A model generated the notes under the pieces. It saw only the letters and a program-made list of their open reading frames with translations, had not been told where the DNA came from and made no database searches. Positions 1 to 8,098 of a DNA stretch of 13,213 nt are shown here, in pieces. The position numbers and the translations under genes are program-made. This stretch comes from an uncultured Roseburia sp. (GTDB lineage: Bacteria; Bacillota; Clostridia; Lachnospirales; Lachnospiraceae): contig CAJTYI010000087.1 of assembly GCA_910584215.1 (NCBI GenBank), positions 1-13,213 on the forward strand, read 5' to 3'. How positions within the stretch are numbered: the stretch's first letter is position 1; every line of letters begins with the position of its first letter.

Positions 1-1136
1 GCGGCGCGGCGTTCGGATATACCTATATCGACAATACCGTGATCGCGAAAGAGGGACTTGCGGATTATTCGGCTTTCAATGAGGCGTTGCACCAGGCCAA
101 AAAATACTTAAAAATCGCCGATGCGTACACCGAAAGCACGATCGCTGCGCTGCGCGAAGCGGTAGATGCGGCTGAAAAAATTGATAAGCAGCTGGATAAA
201 TCGCACCAGGAGGAGATAGACGCGCTGGCGGTGCGGCTTGTGGAAGCAATGCGCGGCCTTGCGTGCAGTCAGCATGACTACAGCGACGGAACTGTAATCT
301 TGGAGCCTGCCTGCACAGAAGCGGGAAGCAGACGTGTCGTATGTTATCAGTGCGGCAGGGAGGAGACCGTAACTATTGATGCGCTCGGCCATGATTTTGC
401 GGCAGAATTTACGGTGGATATTGCACCGACTGTGGAGACGGCGGGCAGCAAATCAAGGCATTGTACGCGGTGTGATGCTGTGACGGATGTGACCGTGATC
501 GATAAACTGGGCACGACAGAGCCCGGAGACGGCAGTGAAACCAGTGGAAACTCAGAGACGACAGGCACAACCGGAGGAAACTCAGAGACGACAGGCACAA
601 CCGATGGGAATACAACCCCTGGGGACTCGACACAATCATCAGCGATTACGTTAAATCGCAAGAGCGTGACGTTATACACCGGTAAGGCATCTAACACGGT
701 GAAAGTAAAGGCGGATGTGAAAGGAACGGCGGGGGCCGTGCGGTGGGAATCTTCCAACCGCAAAGTGGCGACGGTTACGGCGGACGGTAAGATCAAGGCC
801 GTTAAAAAGGGAACGGCAGTTGTTACCGCTAAGATCGGCGCACTTTCCGCCAGTGTCAAAGTCAGTGTCAAAGACCCGACTGTAACGGTAAAGAAAGCGA
901 AGAAGTCTGTGGCGAGCATCAAGCTAAAGGCAGGCAAGTCGGTTAATTTGAGTGTCACAGTCAAGCCGGCCAAGTCGGGTATTGCTCTCGCAAAACTTTC
1001 GGCCAAAGATAAAAAGATTGTTACCGCCAGAATAAAGGGCGGCAAGCTGATGATCAAGGCCAAGAAGAAGGGGCGAGTGACGTTAAAGATCACGAGCGGC
1101 AAGGCGAAAAAGAACATCAGGGTTACAGTCAATTAA
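1..1136 (+). CDS. C-terminal part of a secreted modular surface protein (FIVAR, Cys-pair and Ig-like domains); 5' end outside the window
   Basis: The frame is open from base 3 and runs through the GTG at 39 without a break. That GTG lacks a convincing ribosome binding site, so the gene probably begins upstream and this is only its 3' end. In order I see: an Ala/Lys/Glu-rich helical stretch typical of FIVAR modules (about 66-260); two tandem modules each with a Cys-x2-Cys pair (CYQCG, HCTRCD; about 261-510), like the repeats ending in 'LGHDF' seen in clostridial surface proteins; a Thr/Gly/Ser/Glu linker (about 513-640); and two bacterial Ig-like (BIG2) domains (about 648-870 and 882-1133). 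The first BIG2 carries the usual 'WESSN...VATVTADGKI' pattern. The last domain is very lysine-rich. No LPXTG motif or C-terminal membrane helix is present, so anchoring is not by sortase. FIVAR and BIG2 modules are known from extracellular adhesins and glycan-acting enzymes; any catalytic domain would lie before the window. Confidence 0.8.
   Translation, partial: GAAFGYTYIDNTVIAKEGLADYSAFNEALHQAKKYLKIADAYTESTIAALREAVDAAEKIDKQLDKSHQEEIDALAVRLVEAMRGLACSQHDYSDGTVILEPACTEAGSRRVVCYQCGREETVTIDALGHDFAAEFTVDIAPTVETAGSKSRHCTRCDAVTDVTVIDKLGTTEPGDGSETSGNSETTGTTGGNSETTGTTDGNTTPGDSTQSSAITLNRKSVTLYTGKASNTVKVKADVKGTAGAVRWESSNRKVATVTADGKIKAVKKGTAVVTAKIGALSASVKVSVKDPTVTVKKAKKSVASIKLKAGKSVNLSVTVKPAKSGIALAKLSAKDKKIVTARIKGGKLMIKAKKKGRVTLKITSGKAKKNIRVTVN
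546..605 (+). repeat. Two tandem 30-bp units coding the Thr/Gly linker of the surface protein
   Basis: Bases 546-575 and 576-605 are the same 30-bp unit and differ only in the last two positions. Each unit encodes GNSETTGTT plus G or D. It is an in-frame repeat, so gain or loss of units would lengthen or shorten the flexible linker between the Cys-pair modules and the Ig-like domains without breaking the frame. Confidence 0.9.
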
Positions 1137-1150
1137 GAGTGGAACATAGG

Positions 1151-1181
1151 CAGCACAATAGATGTGCTGTGAACTTTTAGC
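1151..1181 (+). terminator. Probable weak terminator of the surface protein gene
   Basis: CAGCACA (1151-1157) and TGTGCTG (1163-1169) form a perfect 7-bp stem around a 5-nt loop, 15 bases after the stop codon. The T-tract that follows is poor (one TTTT a few bases downstream), so termination may be partial. The position supports this reading more than the sequence does. Confidence 0.4.
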
Positions 1182-1235
1182 CGTGGTGAATCTTCCTCAA
1201 AAGGAGCTTGATTTTCTCTACTGTCTACGATAAAA

Positions 1236-1294
1236 TTGTTTTTATGGTATTTTGCATATATAGGATGACTGCCGGGACAGGTTTGTTCCGGCAG
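1236..1294 (+). promoter_or_regulatory. Candidate promoter and 5'UTR hairpin ahead of the DUF624 gene
   Basis: TTGTTT (1236-1241) lies 17 bp before TATAGG (1259-1264), or 15 bp before the overlapping TATATA (1257-1262). This is an acceptable but not strong sigma-70/A promoter. Immediately downstream, CTGCCGGGAC (1269-1278) pairs with GTTCCGGCAG (1285-1294), ten pairs with one G-T, around a 6-nt loop. No T-tract follows, so this is more likely a hairpin at the start of the mRNA than a terminator. Confidence 0.35.
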
Positions 1295-1368
1295 CCTGCA
1301 TGGAAAATGACTGCAAATGACCGTTTCATGTGGTAGGTACGGAGGATAGGTAACAGGAAAGGAAGATT

Positions 1369-2034
1369 ATGAGCGGAGGAATATTTGATCTAGATAACAA
1401 GTTTAACCGTGCGCTGTCTAAGATTGTAGACTGCGTGATTTTAAGTATTTTGTGGATTGTCAGCTCGGTTCCCATACTGACAATCGGCGCATCGACGACA
1501 GCGCTTTACTATACGGTCCACAAAGTGATTATGCACAATCGCGGTTATGTCTGGCGCGATTACTGGGCGGCGTTTATTTCCAATTTTAAGAAATCCACCA
1601 TTGCCTGGGTTATCATGCTGGTGTTTGCTCTGGTGTTTGCGCTCGATATCAATATCATGCGCCAGTTTTTTGAGCTGGGCGAAAAGATCGGTTCGATCTA
1701 TACCATCTTTTATGTCTTTCTCGCCGTGGAGGCTGTGTGGGCCAACTATGTGTTTTCTTATATGGCGCGCTTTGAGGATAAGCTTCGTCGAATTTTCCGC
1801 AATACGCTGGTGATGATGTTTGTCAATCTGATCTGGTCTTTGCTCGTGCTCATCATGTTTGCAGTGGCGTGTTATGTGGTTTACATTTTTCCGCCCGTCA
1901 TTATTATCATACCGGCGGCTTATATGGTATGTCTCGATGATGTGGTCGAGCGGGTTTATGTAAAATATATGACGCCGGAGCAGATAGAGGAAGAAAAAGA
2001 ACGCAATATGGAAGAGGTAAAAGACGCGAAGTAA
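1369..2034 (+). CDS. YesL/DUF624 family integral membrane protein
   Basis: A 221-residue protein with an ATG start and a purine-rich ribosome binding site (AAAGGAAG, 1358-1365). The opening 'FDLDNKFNRALSKIVDCVILSILWI' pattern, the 'SVPILTIGASTTALYY' segment near residues 34-48, and the 'YWAAFISNFKKST' loop at about 65-77 are typical of DUF624 proteins. Hydrophobic segments lie at roughly residues 19-41, 76-92, 107-128 and 143-186 (the last probably two helices), followed by a charged cytoplasmic tail rich in Glu and Lys. Members in other Firmicutes often sit next to sugar ABC transporter and glycoside hydrolase genes (B. subtilis YesL is in a rhamnogalacturonan cluster), but their biochemical role is not established. 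Here the gene stands alone between a surface protein and the plsX operon, so context does not assign a substrate. The family call is confident; the function is unknown. Confidence 0.85.
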   Translation: MSGGIFDLDNKFNRALSKIVDCVILSILWIVSSVPILTIGASTTALYYTVHKVIMHNRGYVWRDYWAAFISNFKKSTIAWVIMLVFALVFALDINIMRQFFELGEKIGSIYTIFYVFLAVEAVWANYVFSYMARFEDKLRRIFRNTLVMMFVNLIWSLLVLIMFAVACYVVYIFPPVIIIIPAAYMVCLDDVVERVYVKYMTPEQIEEEKERNMEEVKDAK

Positions 2035-2056
2035 CGTGTTGCTATTGCTTTTTTTA

Positions 2057-2085
2057 TTGATTTATAGCAAAAGTTATAGTATATT
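2057..2085 (+). promoter_or_regulatory. Candidate sigma-70/A promoter for the plsX operon
   Basis: TTGATT (2057-2062) and TATATT (2080-2085) are separated by exactly 17 bp in an AT-rich stretch between two genes. Transcription would start about 55 bases ahead of plsX. I see no FapR-type operator dyad overlapping it. Confidence 0.5.
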
Positions 2086-2147
2086 ATGGTTGGCATAGAT
2101 GAATAAATGAAATAAAATGCCGTTTGCGCGGCGGAATGAGAGGATAT

Positions 2148-3179
2148 ATGCAGAGCGATCTGTCTGGGATTACAAATATAGCGCTCGATGCCATGGGCGG
2201 GGATTACGCGCCGGCAGAGCCCGTCAAGGGCGCGGTCGACGCAGTGAACGTCAGAGATGATATCAAAATATTTCTGTTGGGTCAGGAGGACGTGGTTGCG
2301 CGGGAGTTGGAGAAATATACCTATCCAAAAGAGCAGATTCAAGTGGTACATGCCCCGGAGGTGATCGAGACAGCGGAACCACCGGTCAATGCCATTCGCG
2401 GAAAAAAGCAGTCTTCGATTGTGATTGGCATGAATATGGTAAAGAGACAGGAAGCCGACGCTTTTGTGTCGGCGGGTAGTTCCGGCGCCGTATTAGTCGG
2501 CGGACAGGTGATCGTAGGGCGGATTAAAGGAATCGAGCGGCCGCCGTTAGCACCGTTAATTCCCACCGAGAAGGGAGTTTCTCTGTTGATCGACTGTGGC
2601 GCCAATGTGGATGCGCGTTCTTCCCACTTGGTGCAGTTCGCCAAAATGGGTTCCATCTATATGGAGAATGTACTGCATATTTCAAAGCCGAGGGTTGCCA
2701 TTGTAAATATCGGCGCGGAGGAGGAAAAGGGCAATGCGCTGGTAAAAGAGACGATACCCCTGCTGCGGGCCTTAGAGGACATACATTTTGTAGGATGTAT
2801 CGAGGCGAGGGAGATTCCGCGTGGAGCGGCGGATGTGATTGTCTGTGAGGCTTTTGTCGGCAATGTCATTTTAAAGCTTTACGAGGGGCTTAGCAGTACG
2901 TTAATCGGTGTCATCAAAAAGGGTATGATGAGCACGTTAAAGAGTAAAATAGGCGCAGCGCTGGCTCTGCCGTCACTCAAATCAACGATCAAGGCTTTTG
3001 ATGCATCGCAGTATGGAGGGGCGCCGCTTTTGGGCTTAAACGGTCTTGTTGTGAAAACGCATGGAAGTTCTAAGGCACAGGAGATTACCAATGCGGTATA
3101 TCAGTGTGTGACGTTTAAACAACAGGACATAAACGGTAAAATACGAAAAAATATTATTGGTTCACAGGAACAGAAATGA
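2148..3179 (+). CDS. plsX: Phosphate acyltransferase PlsX (acyl-ACP to acyl-phosphate)
   Basis: PlsX transfers the acyl chain from acyl-ACP to phosphate, giving the acyl-phosphate used by PlsY to make lysophosphatidic acid, the first step of phospholipid synthesis. It acts at the inner face of the membrane. Family hallmarks are visible: the N-terminal 'IALDAMGGDYAP', 'FVSAGSSGAVLVG', 'LLIDCGANVD', 'IVNIGAEEEKGN' and 'YGGAPLLGLNG' near the C-terminus. I chose the ATG at 2148 because AGAGG (2139-2143) sits at good distance before it and the product (343 residues) begins shortly before the conserved core. An in-frame TTG at 2124 and ATG at 2136 are possible but less well placed. The stop overlaps the first possible acpP start as ATGA, so the two are translationally coupled. 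That fits the chemistry, since the acpP product carries the substrate. Confidence 0.95.
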   Translation: MQSDLSGITNIALDAMGGDYAPAEPVKGAVDAVNVRDDIKIFLLGQEDVVARELEKYTYPKEQIQVVHAPEVIETAEPPVNAIRGKKQSSIVIGMNMVKRQEADAFVSAGSSGAVLVGGQVIVGRIKGIERPPLAPLIPTEKGVSLLIDCGANVDARSSHLVQFAKMGSIYMENVLHISKPRVAIVNIGAEEEKGNALVKETIPLLRALEDIHFVGCIEAREIPRGAADVIVCEAFVGNVILKLYEGLSSTLIGVIKKGMMSTLKSKIGAALALPSLKSTIKAFDASQYGGAPLLGLNGLVVKTHGSSKAQEITNAVYQCVTFKQQDINGKIRKNIIGSQEQK

Positions 3180-3187
3180 GGATGAGT

Positions 3188-3427
3188 ATGGAATTTGAGA
3201 AGTTAAAGAAAATTATTGCGGAAGTGTTGAACGTCGATATGGAAGAGATCACGATGGAGACTACGTTTGTGGATGATTTGGGCGCGGATTCTCTCGATAT
3301 TTTCCAGATTATCATGGGGATTGAGGAGGAATTTGATATTGAGATCGCCAACGAGGAGGCAGAGCGCATCGCTACTGTCGCAGACGCGGTGGAGGAGATC
3401 AAAAATGCGCTGAATGTGGCAAAGTAA
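3188..3427 (+). CDS. acpP: Acyl carrier protein
   Basis: A small acidic protein (79 residues from this start) of the fatty-acid acyl carrier type. The phosphopantetheine attachment motif GADSLD is present, with the serine at residue 35, followed by the recognition helix 'IMGIEEEFDIEI'. It carries growing acyl chains on a 4'-phosphopantetheine arm for the cytosolic type II fatty acid synthase and delivers acyl groups to PlsX. Three in-frame ATGs occur (3176, 3182, 3188). I prefer 3188, which gives the usual 'MEFEKLKKII' opening with GAGG six to seven bases upstream. The 3176 start would overlap the plsX stop by 4 nt, has AGGAA at good spacing, and is a real alternative. Confidence 0.95.
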   Translation: MEFEKLKKIIAEVLNVDMEEITMETTFVDDLGADSLDIFQIIMGIEEEFDIEIANEEAERIATVADAVEEIKNALNVAK

Positions 3428-3606
3428 TCATGCACGCTGTATCGTGGATGAATGTATGATAGTCAGTTTGCAGACGAGGCATTTTGCAAAGCGAATCACA
3501 TAGAAAATGATGTCAGGGGTTTTTCTTAAATCATACGGGTGTGTGGCGTAAGAAAAGCCCTCTTTGCAGTTTAGATAATTTGGGACAGGGATGGTCTTTG
3601 GTTGAT

Positions 3607-4302
3607 ATGGTTAATTTTAGTGAATTAGAAGAAAAAATCGGATACAGTTTTTTGCAGAAGAACCTGCTGCGGCAGGCGTTGACCCACAGTTCGTATGCCA
3701 ATGAGAAACACATGAAGCGCTTTTCCGACAACGAACGTCTGGAGTTTTTGGGTGATGCGGTGCTGGAGGTGACTTCCAGCGAGTTTTTGTATCTCACCTA
3801 TTCCAAGCTTACGGAGGGAGATCTGACAAAGTTTCGCGCCAGTATTGTGTGCGAGCCGACGCTGGCGATCTGTGCCAGGGAGCTTAATCTGGGGAACTAT
3901 CTGCTGCTTGGCAAGGGAGAACACCAAACCGGTGGCAGAAGCCGGGATTCCATTCTCTCCGATGCCATGGAAGCTTTGATCGGTGCGATCTATCTTGACG
4001 GCGGTTTTGAGGAGGCCAAAAAATATATTTCCAGGTTTATATTGACCGATGTGGAGCACAAGAAACTCTTTTACGACAGCAAGACGAGTCTGCAGGAAAT
4101 TGTGCAGGGGCAGTATCGGGATTCTTTGCAGTATGTGCTGCTGAAAGAGGAGGGACCCGACCATAATAAGACCTTTCAGGTGGAGGTGCGCATCGGGGAG
4201 CATGTGCTTGGCATCGGAAGCGGCCATACCAAGAAAGCGGCCGAACAGGAGGCGGCTTATCAGGCGCTGCTCTCTCTTGATCGGAGTAAGACAGGCGAGT
4301 GA
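3607..4302 (+). CDS. rnc: Ribonuclease III
   Basis: RNase III cleaves double-stranded RNA, including the rRNA precursor and some structured mRNAs. Residues 1-150 form the catalytic domain with the signature NERLEFLGDAVLEV. The metal-binding acidic residues match the family: E46 and D50 in the signature, D119 and E122 in 'SDAMEAL'. A double-stranded RNA binding domain follows (about 160-226), with 'TSLQEIVQG' and the terminal 'HTKKAAEQEAAYQALLSL'. Length, 231 residues, is normal. Start choice is uncertain: the ATG at 3607 opens just before the conserved 'FSELEEKIGYSF', but an in-frame TTG at 3598 has the better-spaced AGGGA (3587-3591). A GTG at 3541 would add 22 residues with no ribosome binding site and looks wrong. 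The 179-bp gap after acpP holds no gene I can support; rnc, smc and ftsY then follow closely. Confidence 0.95.
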   Translation: MVNFSELEEKIGYSFLQKNLLRQALTHSSYANEKHMKRFSDNERLEFLGDAVLEVTSSEFLYLTYSKLTEGDLTKFRASIVCEPTLAICARELNLGNYLLLGKGEHQTGGRSRDSILSDAMEALIGAIYLDGGFEEAKKYISRFILTDVEHKKLFYDSKTSLQEIVQGQYRDSLQYVLLKEEGPDHNKTFQVEVRIGEHVLGIGSGHTKKAAEQEAAYQALLSLDRSKTGE

Positions 4303-4333
4303 TCAGAGGAAAAGAGAGCAGGAATAGGGGATG

Positions 4334-4388
4334 CTGTGATTATTTTGTCACAGGCGAATTTGTGTCTGCGACCCTAATTTCGCAGACG
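4334..4388 (+). other. Two hairpins in the rnc-smc spacer
   Basis: CTGTGA (4334-4339) pairs with TCACAG (4348-4353). GTCTGCGA (4364-4371) pairs perfectly with TCGCAGAC (4380-4387) around an 8-nt loop, extended by one wobble pair. Neither has a T-tract, so they are not standard intrinsic terminators. The second ends three bases before the GGGAGAGG ribosome binding site of smc. It may affect mRNA stability, RNase III processing or smc translation; that is inference. Confidence 0.5.
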
Positions 4389-4410
4389 TTGGGAGAGGCA
4401 TGGTTATTGT

Positions 4411-7400
4411 ATGTATTTAAAGAGCATTGAGGTGCAGGGATTTAAGTCATTTGCCAATAAGATATTGTTTGAATTTCATAACGGTATCACGGGAATTGTC
4501 GGGCCGAACGGAAGCGGTAAGAGCAATGTAGGTGATGCGGTGCGCTGGGTGTTGGGAGAGCAGAGCGCCAAACAGCTGCGCGGCGCCAGCATGCAGGATA
4601 TTATTTTTGCCGGCACGGAGAACCGCAAACCCCTCAGCTATGCCTATGTTGCCATTACTATGGACAACTCTGACCATCAGCTGGCCGTCGATTACGAGGA
4701 GGTTACGGTGGCGCGGCGTGTGTACCGTTCCGGTGAGAGCGAGTATTTGTTAAACGGAAGCGCCTGCCGCTTAAAAGACGTGACTGAGCTGTTTTACGAT
4801 ACCGGTATCGGCAAAGAAGGATATTCGATCATCGGACAGGGACAGATCGAGCGCATCTTAAACGGTAAGCCAGAGGAACGCAGGGAGCTGTTTGACGAGG
4901 CGGCAGGGATTGTCAAGTATAAAAAGCGCAAGGCGGCGGCGCAGAAAAAACTGGAGAATGAGCGGGAAAATCTGGTGCGCGTCAATGATATTTTGGGCGA
5001 GCTCGAACGCCAGGTGGGACCGTTAGAGCAGCAGGCACAAAAAGCCCGCGTTTACCTTCAGAAAAAAGAACAGTTAAAAACATATGATGTCAATACCTTT
5101 CTGCTGGAGATGGAGCGAATCACCAAAGAACAGCAGGAGGTTGCGGGAAAATACAAAATCGCAGAGGACGAGCTAAGGGAAGCTAACGGCGCTTACGATC
5201 AGGTAAAGACGGAGTATGGCCGCATGGAGCAGGAAATTGAGGTCTTAGAGTACACGCTCAATACGCTGCGCGACGAGCTTGGCAATGCCACTGTCATAAA
5301 GGGCAAACTCGAAGGGCAGATCAATGTACTCAAAGAGCAGATTCACTCTGCGGAAATGACAGACGAACATTTGCAGGAACGTCTCGATGCCATAGACCGT
5401 GACCGAGAGGAGCGGATTTTGGCTAAGGCGGGCTATGAGACCGAGAAAGAAACGCTGCTGCAGCAGCTTGCAACAGTGGAGGAGACAAAGGCCAAGGTTA
5501 AGGGGCGGCTATTAGAGATACAGGCAGAGATTGCCCGCTGTAACGCGGGCATGGAGAACGGTCAGGCAACAGTCATGGAACTGTTAAACCGCAAGGCTTC
5601 CATACAGGCGGATATGCAGCGCTATGACACGATGCAGGAGCAGGTCAATATTCGCAAGGCGCAATTGACGAAACGCCTCCTCGATCAGAAAACACAGGAG
5701 CTTGATCTGACTGCGGAGTTAAAAACTCAGCAGGAGGAGTATGAAGCGGTCAGTGCGGTAATCGCCGGGTTAAAGGAAAAGGCGGACGCCTATGAGGAAC
5801 AAAACAGGGAGTGGAATCGCAAGCTTTCCGAGACAAACCGGCAGTTGGAGCAGCAGGTCACCGAATATCACAGAGAACAGTCGCGGCTGGAGTCTTTAAA
5901 GAATATCGCCGAGCGCTATGACGGTTACGGTAACAGTATCCGCCGTGTGATGGAGCAGAGGTCTGCAACGCCGGGAATTCTCGGCGTAGTATCCGACTTG
6001 ATACAGGTAGAAAAAAAGTATGAGACGGCGATTGAGACGGCGCTGGGGGGCAGGATTCAAAATATTGTGACGGCGGATGAAGCCACGGCAAAGAAGATGA
6101 TTGCCTATTTAAAACAGAACCGCTATGGCAGGGCGACGTTTTTGCCATTGACAAGCGTAAACGGCAGAGACCATTTTAAGAATCCAGAGGTATTAAAAGA
6201 GGATGGGGTGATTGGCCTGGCCAACACTCTGGTGCAGACCGATGCCCGCTATGAGGGTATTTTCGCCTATCTGCTGGGGCGCATGGTGGTCGTAAACGAT
6301 ATCGACCGGGCGGTGGCGCTCGCGAAAAAATACCGCTACACGCTTTCTATCGTGACGCTCGAGGGTGAGTCGCTAAGCCCCGGTGGTTCCATGACAGGAG
6401 GCGCGTTTCGCAACAGCAGTAATCTTTTGGCGCGCAACCGCGAGATTGAGGAGCTGGAGAAGAAAGTCTCAGTGCATAAAAAAGCGATCAAAGATCTCAG
6501 GAGCCGGGTGGAGGAGATTACTACGGCACTAAGCATTTTGGAAGATGATGTCGAGGAAAACCGTGCCAGTCTGCAAGAGCAGTATATTTTACAGAATACG
6601 GCAAAGCTCAATGTGGAGCGCGCCAAAGGGCAGAGGGATGATTTTGAGAGTGTGACATCTGATCTGCAAGCGGAGAGCAGGGAACTAGAGCAGCAGCTTG
6701 CCCAAGTGGAGGACCAAAAACGGCGTCTGATGGAAGATAGAAAGGACGCCGTAGCGCGAGAGGAGCAGATACAGAGAGAAAACAGCGATTTTCAGAAAAT
6801 TCTCGACGAAAATGCCACAAAAGAGGAGGAAGCGGCCAGCGAGGTTTCCCAGGTACAGCTAAAAGAGGCGGAGCTTCGTCAGAAAGCAGAGTTTGTGGAG
6901 ACCAATCTGGAGCGTGTTCTGGGCGAGATTAAGCGGTTTGAAGAAGAGCGCAGCGGTTTTGTGGAAAATGCGCTGGCGGCGAAAGAGGATGCGAAGAAAA
7001 AGCAGCAGGAAATAGAGGAGATCAGAAAGACCATAGCCGTTTCCGACCGCAAGTATACCAATTTGGAGCGCGAATTGCGTGAGAAGACGCAGCGCAGGGA
7101 AGAGCTTCTGACAAATCAGAAAAGCTTTTTTGCCAGGAGAGAAGAGCTTTCGACGCACATTGGAGAGTTGGACAAGGTTATTTTCCGCTTAAACAGCCAG
7201 AAAGAAAAGCTTGAGGAGGCCGGCGAGCATCAGACGAATTATATGTGGCAGGAATATGAGCTGACGCTGCACGCGGCTGCCAAGATGCGGGATGAGGCCT
7301 ACCATGATCTCTCAGAGCTTCGCAAATGCATCGCCTCCCTAAAAGACGATATCCGAAAGCTTGGTGATGTCAATGTCAACGCGATTGAGGATTATAAGGA

Positions 7401-7968
7401 AATATCGGAGCGCTATGAGTTTTTGAAGACACAGCACGACGATCTGATCGAGGCAGAACAGACGCTGCTTGGCATCATTGAGGAATTGGATGTAGGGATG
7501 CGCAAACAATTTTTGGAAAAGTTTGCGCAGATTCAGGGGGAGTTTGACAAAGTGTTTAAGGAGCTGTTTGGCGGCGGAAAAGGTACGCTTGAACTCGTGG
7601 AAGAGGAGGATATTCTCGAATGCGGCATCCGCATTATCGCGCAGCCGCCGGGGAAAAAATTGCAGAATATGATGCAGATGTCCGGCGGTGAGAAATCTTT
7701 GACGGCGATCTCTCTGCTGTTTGCGATACAAAATCTGAAGCCGTCGCCGTTTTGTCTGTTAGACGAGATCGAGGCGGCATTGGATGACTCCAATGTGACG
7801 CGTTTCGCCCGCTATTTACATAAACTGACGAAAAATACGCAGTTCATTGTCATCACCCACCGCCGCGGGACCATGGTGGCGGCGGACAGGCTCTACGGTA
7901 TCACAATGCAGGAAAAAGGAGTGTCGACGCTGGTTTCTGTCAATCTGATTGAGGACGATCTGGATTAG
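4411..7968 (+). CDS. smc: Chromosome segregation/condensation ATPase SMC
   Basis: A full-length SMC of 1185 residues (family about 1170-1200). The N-terminal head has the Walker A motif GPNGSGKS at residues 31-38, after the usual 'MYLKSIEVQGFKSFA' start. Two long coiled-coil arms rich in Glu, Gln, Lys and Arg (about 165-500 and 670-1000) flank the hinge (about 520-665), which includes 'GILGVVSDLI' and 'GGSMTGG'. The C-terminal head carries the ABC signature MSGGEKS (1090-1096), the Walker B 'FCLLDEIEAALDD' with D1118 and catalytic E1119, and 'FIVITHRRGTM'. SMC dimers with ScpA and ScpB load at parS sites and extrude DNA loops to organise and separate chromosomes; scpA and scpB are not in this window. 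The only plausible start is the ATG at 4411. Its GGGAGAGG ribosome binding site (4391-4398) is 12 nt away, rather far, and an out-of-frame ATG at 4400 lies in between. Confidence 0.97.
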   Translation: MYLKSIEVQGFKSFANKILFEFHNGITGIVGPNGSGKSNVGDAVRWVLGEQSAKQLRGASMQDIIFAGTENRKPLSYAYVAITMDNSDHQLAVDYEEVTVARRVYRSGESEYLLNGSACRLKDVTELFYDTGIGKEGYSIIGQGQIERILNGKPEERRELFDEAAGIVKYKKRKAAAQKKLENERENLVRVNDILGELERQVGPLEQQAQKARVYLQKKEQLKTYDVNTFLLEMERITKEQQEVAGKYKIAEDELREANGAYDQVKTEYGRMEQEIEVLEYTLNTLRDELGNATVIKGKLEGQINVLKEQIHSAEMTDEHLQERLDAIDRDREERILAKAGYETEKETLLQQLATVEETKAKVKGRLLEIQAEIARCNAGMENGQATVMELLNRKASIQADMQRYDTMQEQVNIRKAQLTKRLLDQKTQELDLTAELKTQQEEYEAVSAVIAGLKEKADAYEEQNREWNRKLSETNRQLEQQVTEYHREQSRLESLKNIAERYDGYGNSIRRVMEQRSATPGILGVVSDLIQVEKKYETAIETALGGRIQNIVTADEATAKKMIAYLKQNRYGRATFLPLTSVNGRDHFKNPEVLKEDGVIGLANTLVQTDARYEGIFAYLLGRMVVVNDIDRAVALAKKYRYTLSIVTLEGESLSPGGSMTGGAFRNSSNLLARNREIEELEKKVSVHKKAIKDLRSRVEEITTALSILEDDVEENRASLQEQYILQNTAKLNVERAKGQRDDFESVTSDLQAESRELEQQLAQVEDQKRRLMEDRKDAVAREEQIQRENSDFQKILDENATKEEEAASEVSQVQLKEAELRQKAEFVETNLERVLGEIKRFEEERSGFVENALAAKEDAKKKQQEIEEIRKTIAVSDRKYTNLERELREKTQRREELLTNQKSFFARREELSTHIGELDKVIFRLNSQKEKLEEAGEHQTNYMWQEYELTLHAAAKMRDEAYHDLSELRKCIASLKDDIRKLGDVNVNAIEDYKEISERYEFLKTQHDDLIEAEQTLLGIIEELDVGMRKQFLEKFAQIQGEFDKVFKELFGGGKGTLELVEEEDILECGIRIIAQPPGKKLQNMMQMSGGEKSLTAISLLFAIQNLKPSPFCLLDEIEAALDDSNVTRFARYLHKLTKNTQFIVITHRRGTMVAADRLYGITMQEKGVSTLVSVNLIEDDLD

Positions 7969-8098
7969 GCGGCGCCCGTTGACGGTTGTTTGCGTCCTAA
8001 TGGGCACTGTCACGGGATTGCCGACGGCCCGGAAGAGTATATGGCGCATCAAAAGCTGGTGTCAATCAATGAGATGTTTGAAATGGGAGGGATAGGAT

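Noticed and set aside
347..1132. Long minus-strand frame opposite the surface protein gene
   Set aside because: It mirrors the lysine- and Val/Thr-rich coding strand, giving a low-complexity Leu/Phe/Thr protein with no recognisable domain; the + frame has clear FIVAR and BIG2 modules.
3428..3597. Hidden small gene or promoter between acpP and rnc
   Set aside because: No frame with a start and ribosome binding site was convincing, and hexamers such as TTGCAA lack a partner at proper spacing.
3541..3606. GTG extension of RNase III
   Set aside because: No ribosome binding site, and the extra 22 residues precede the usual RNase III start; later starts fit better.
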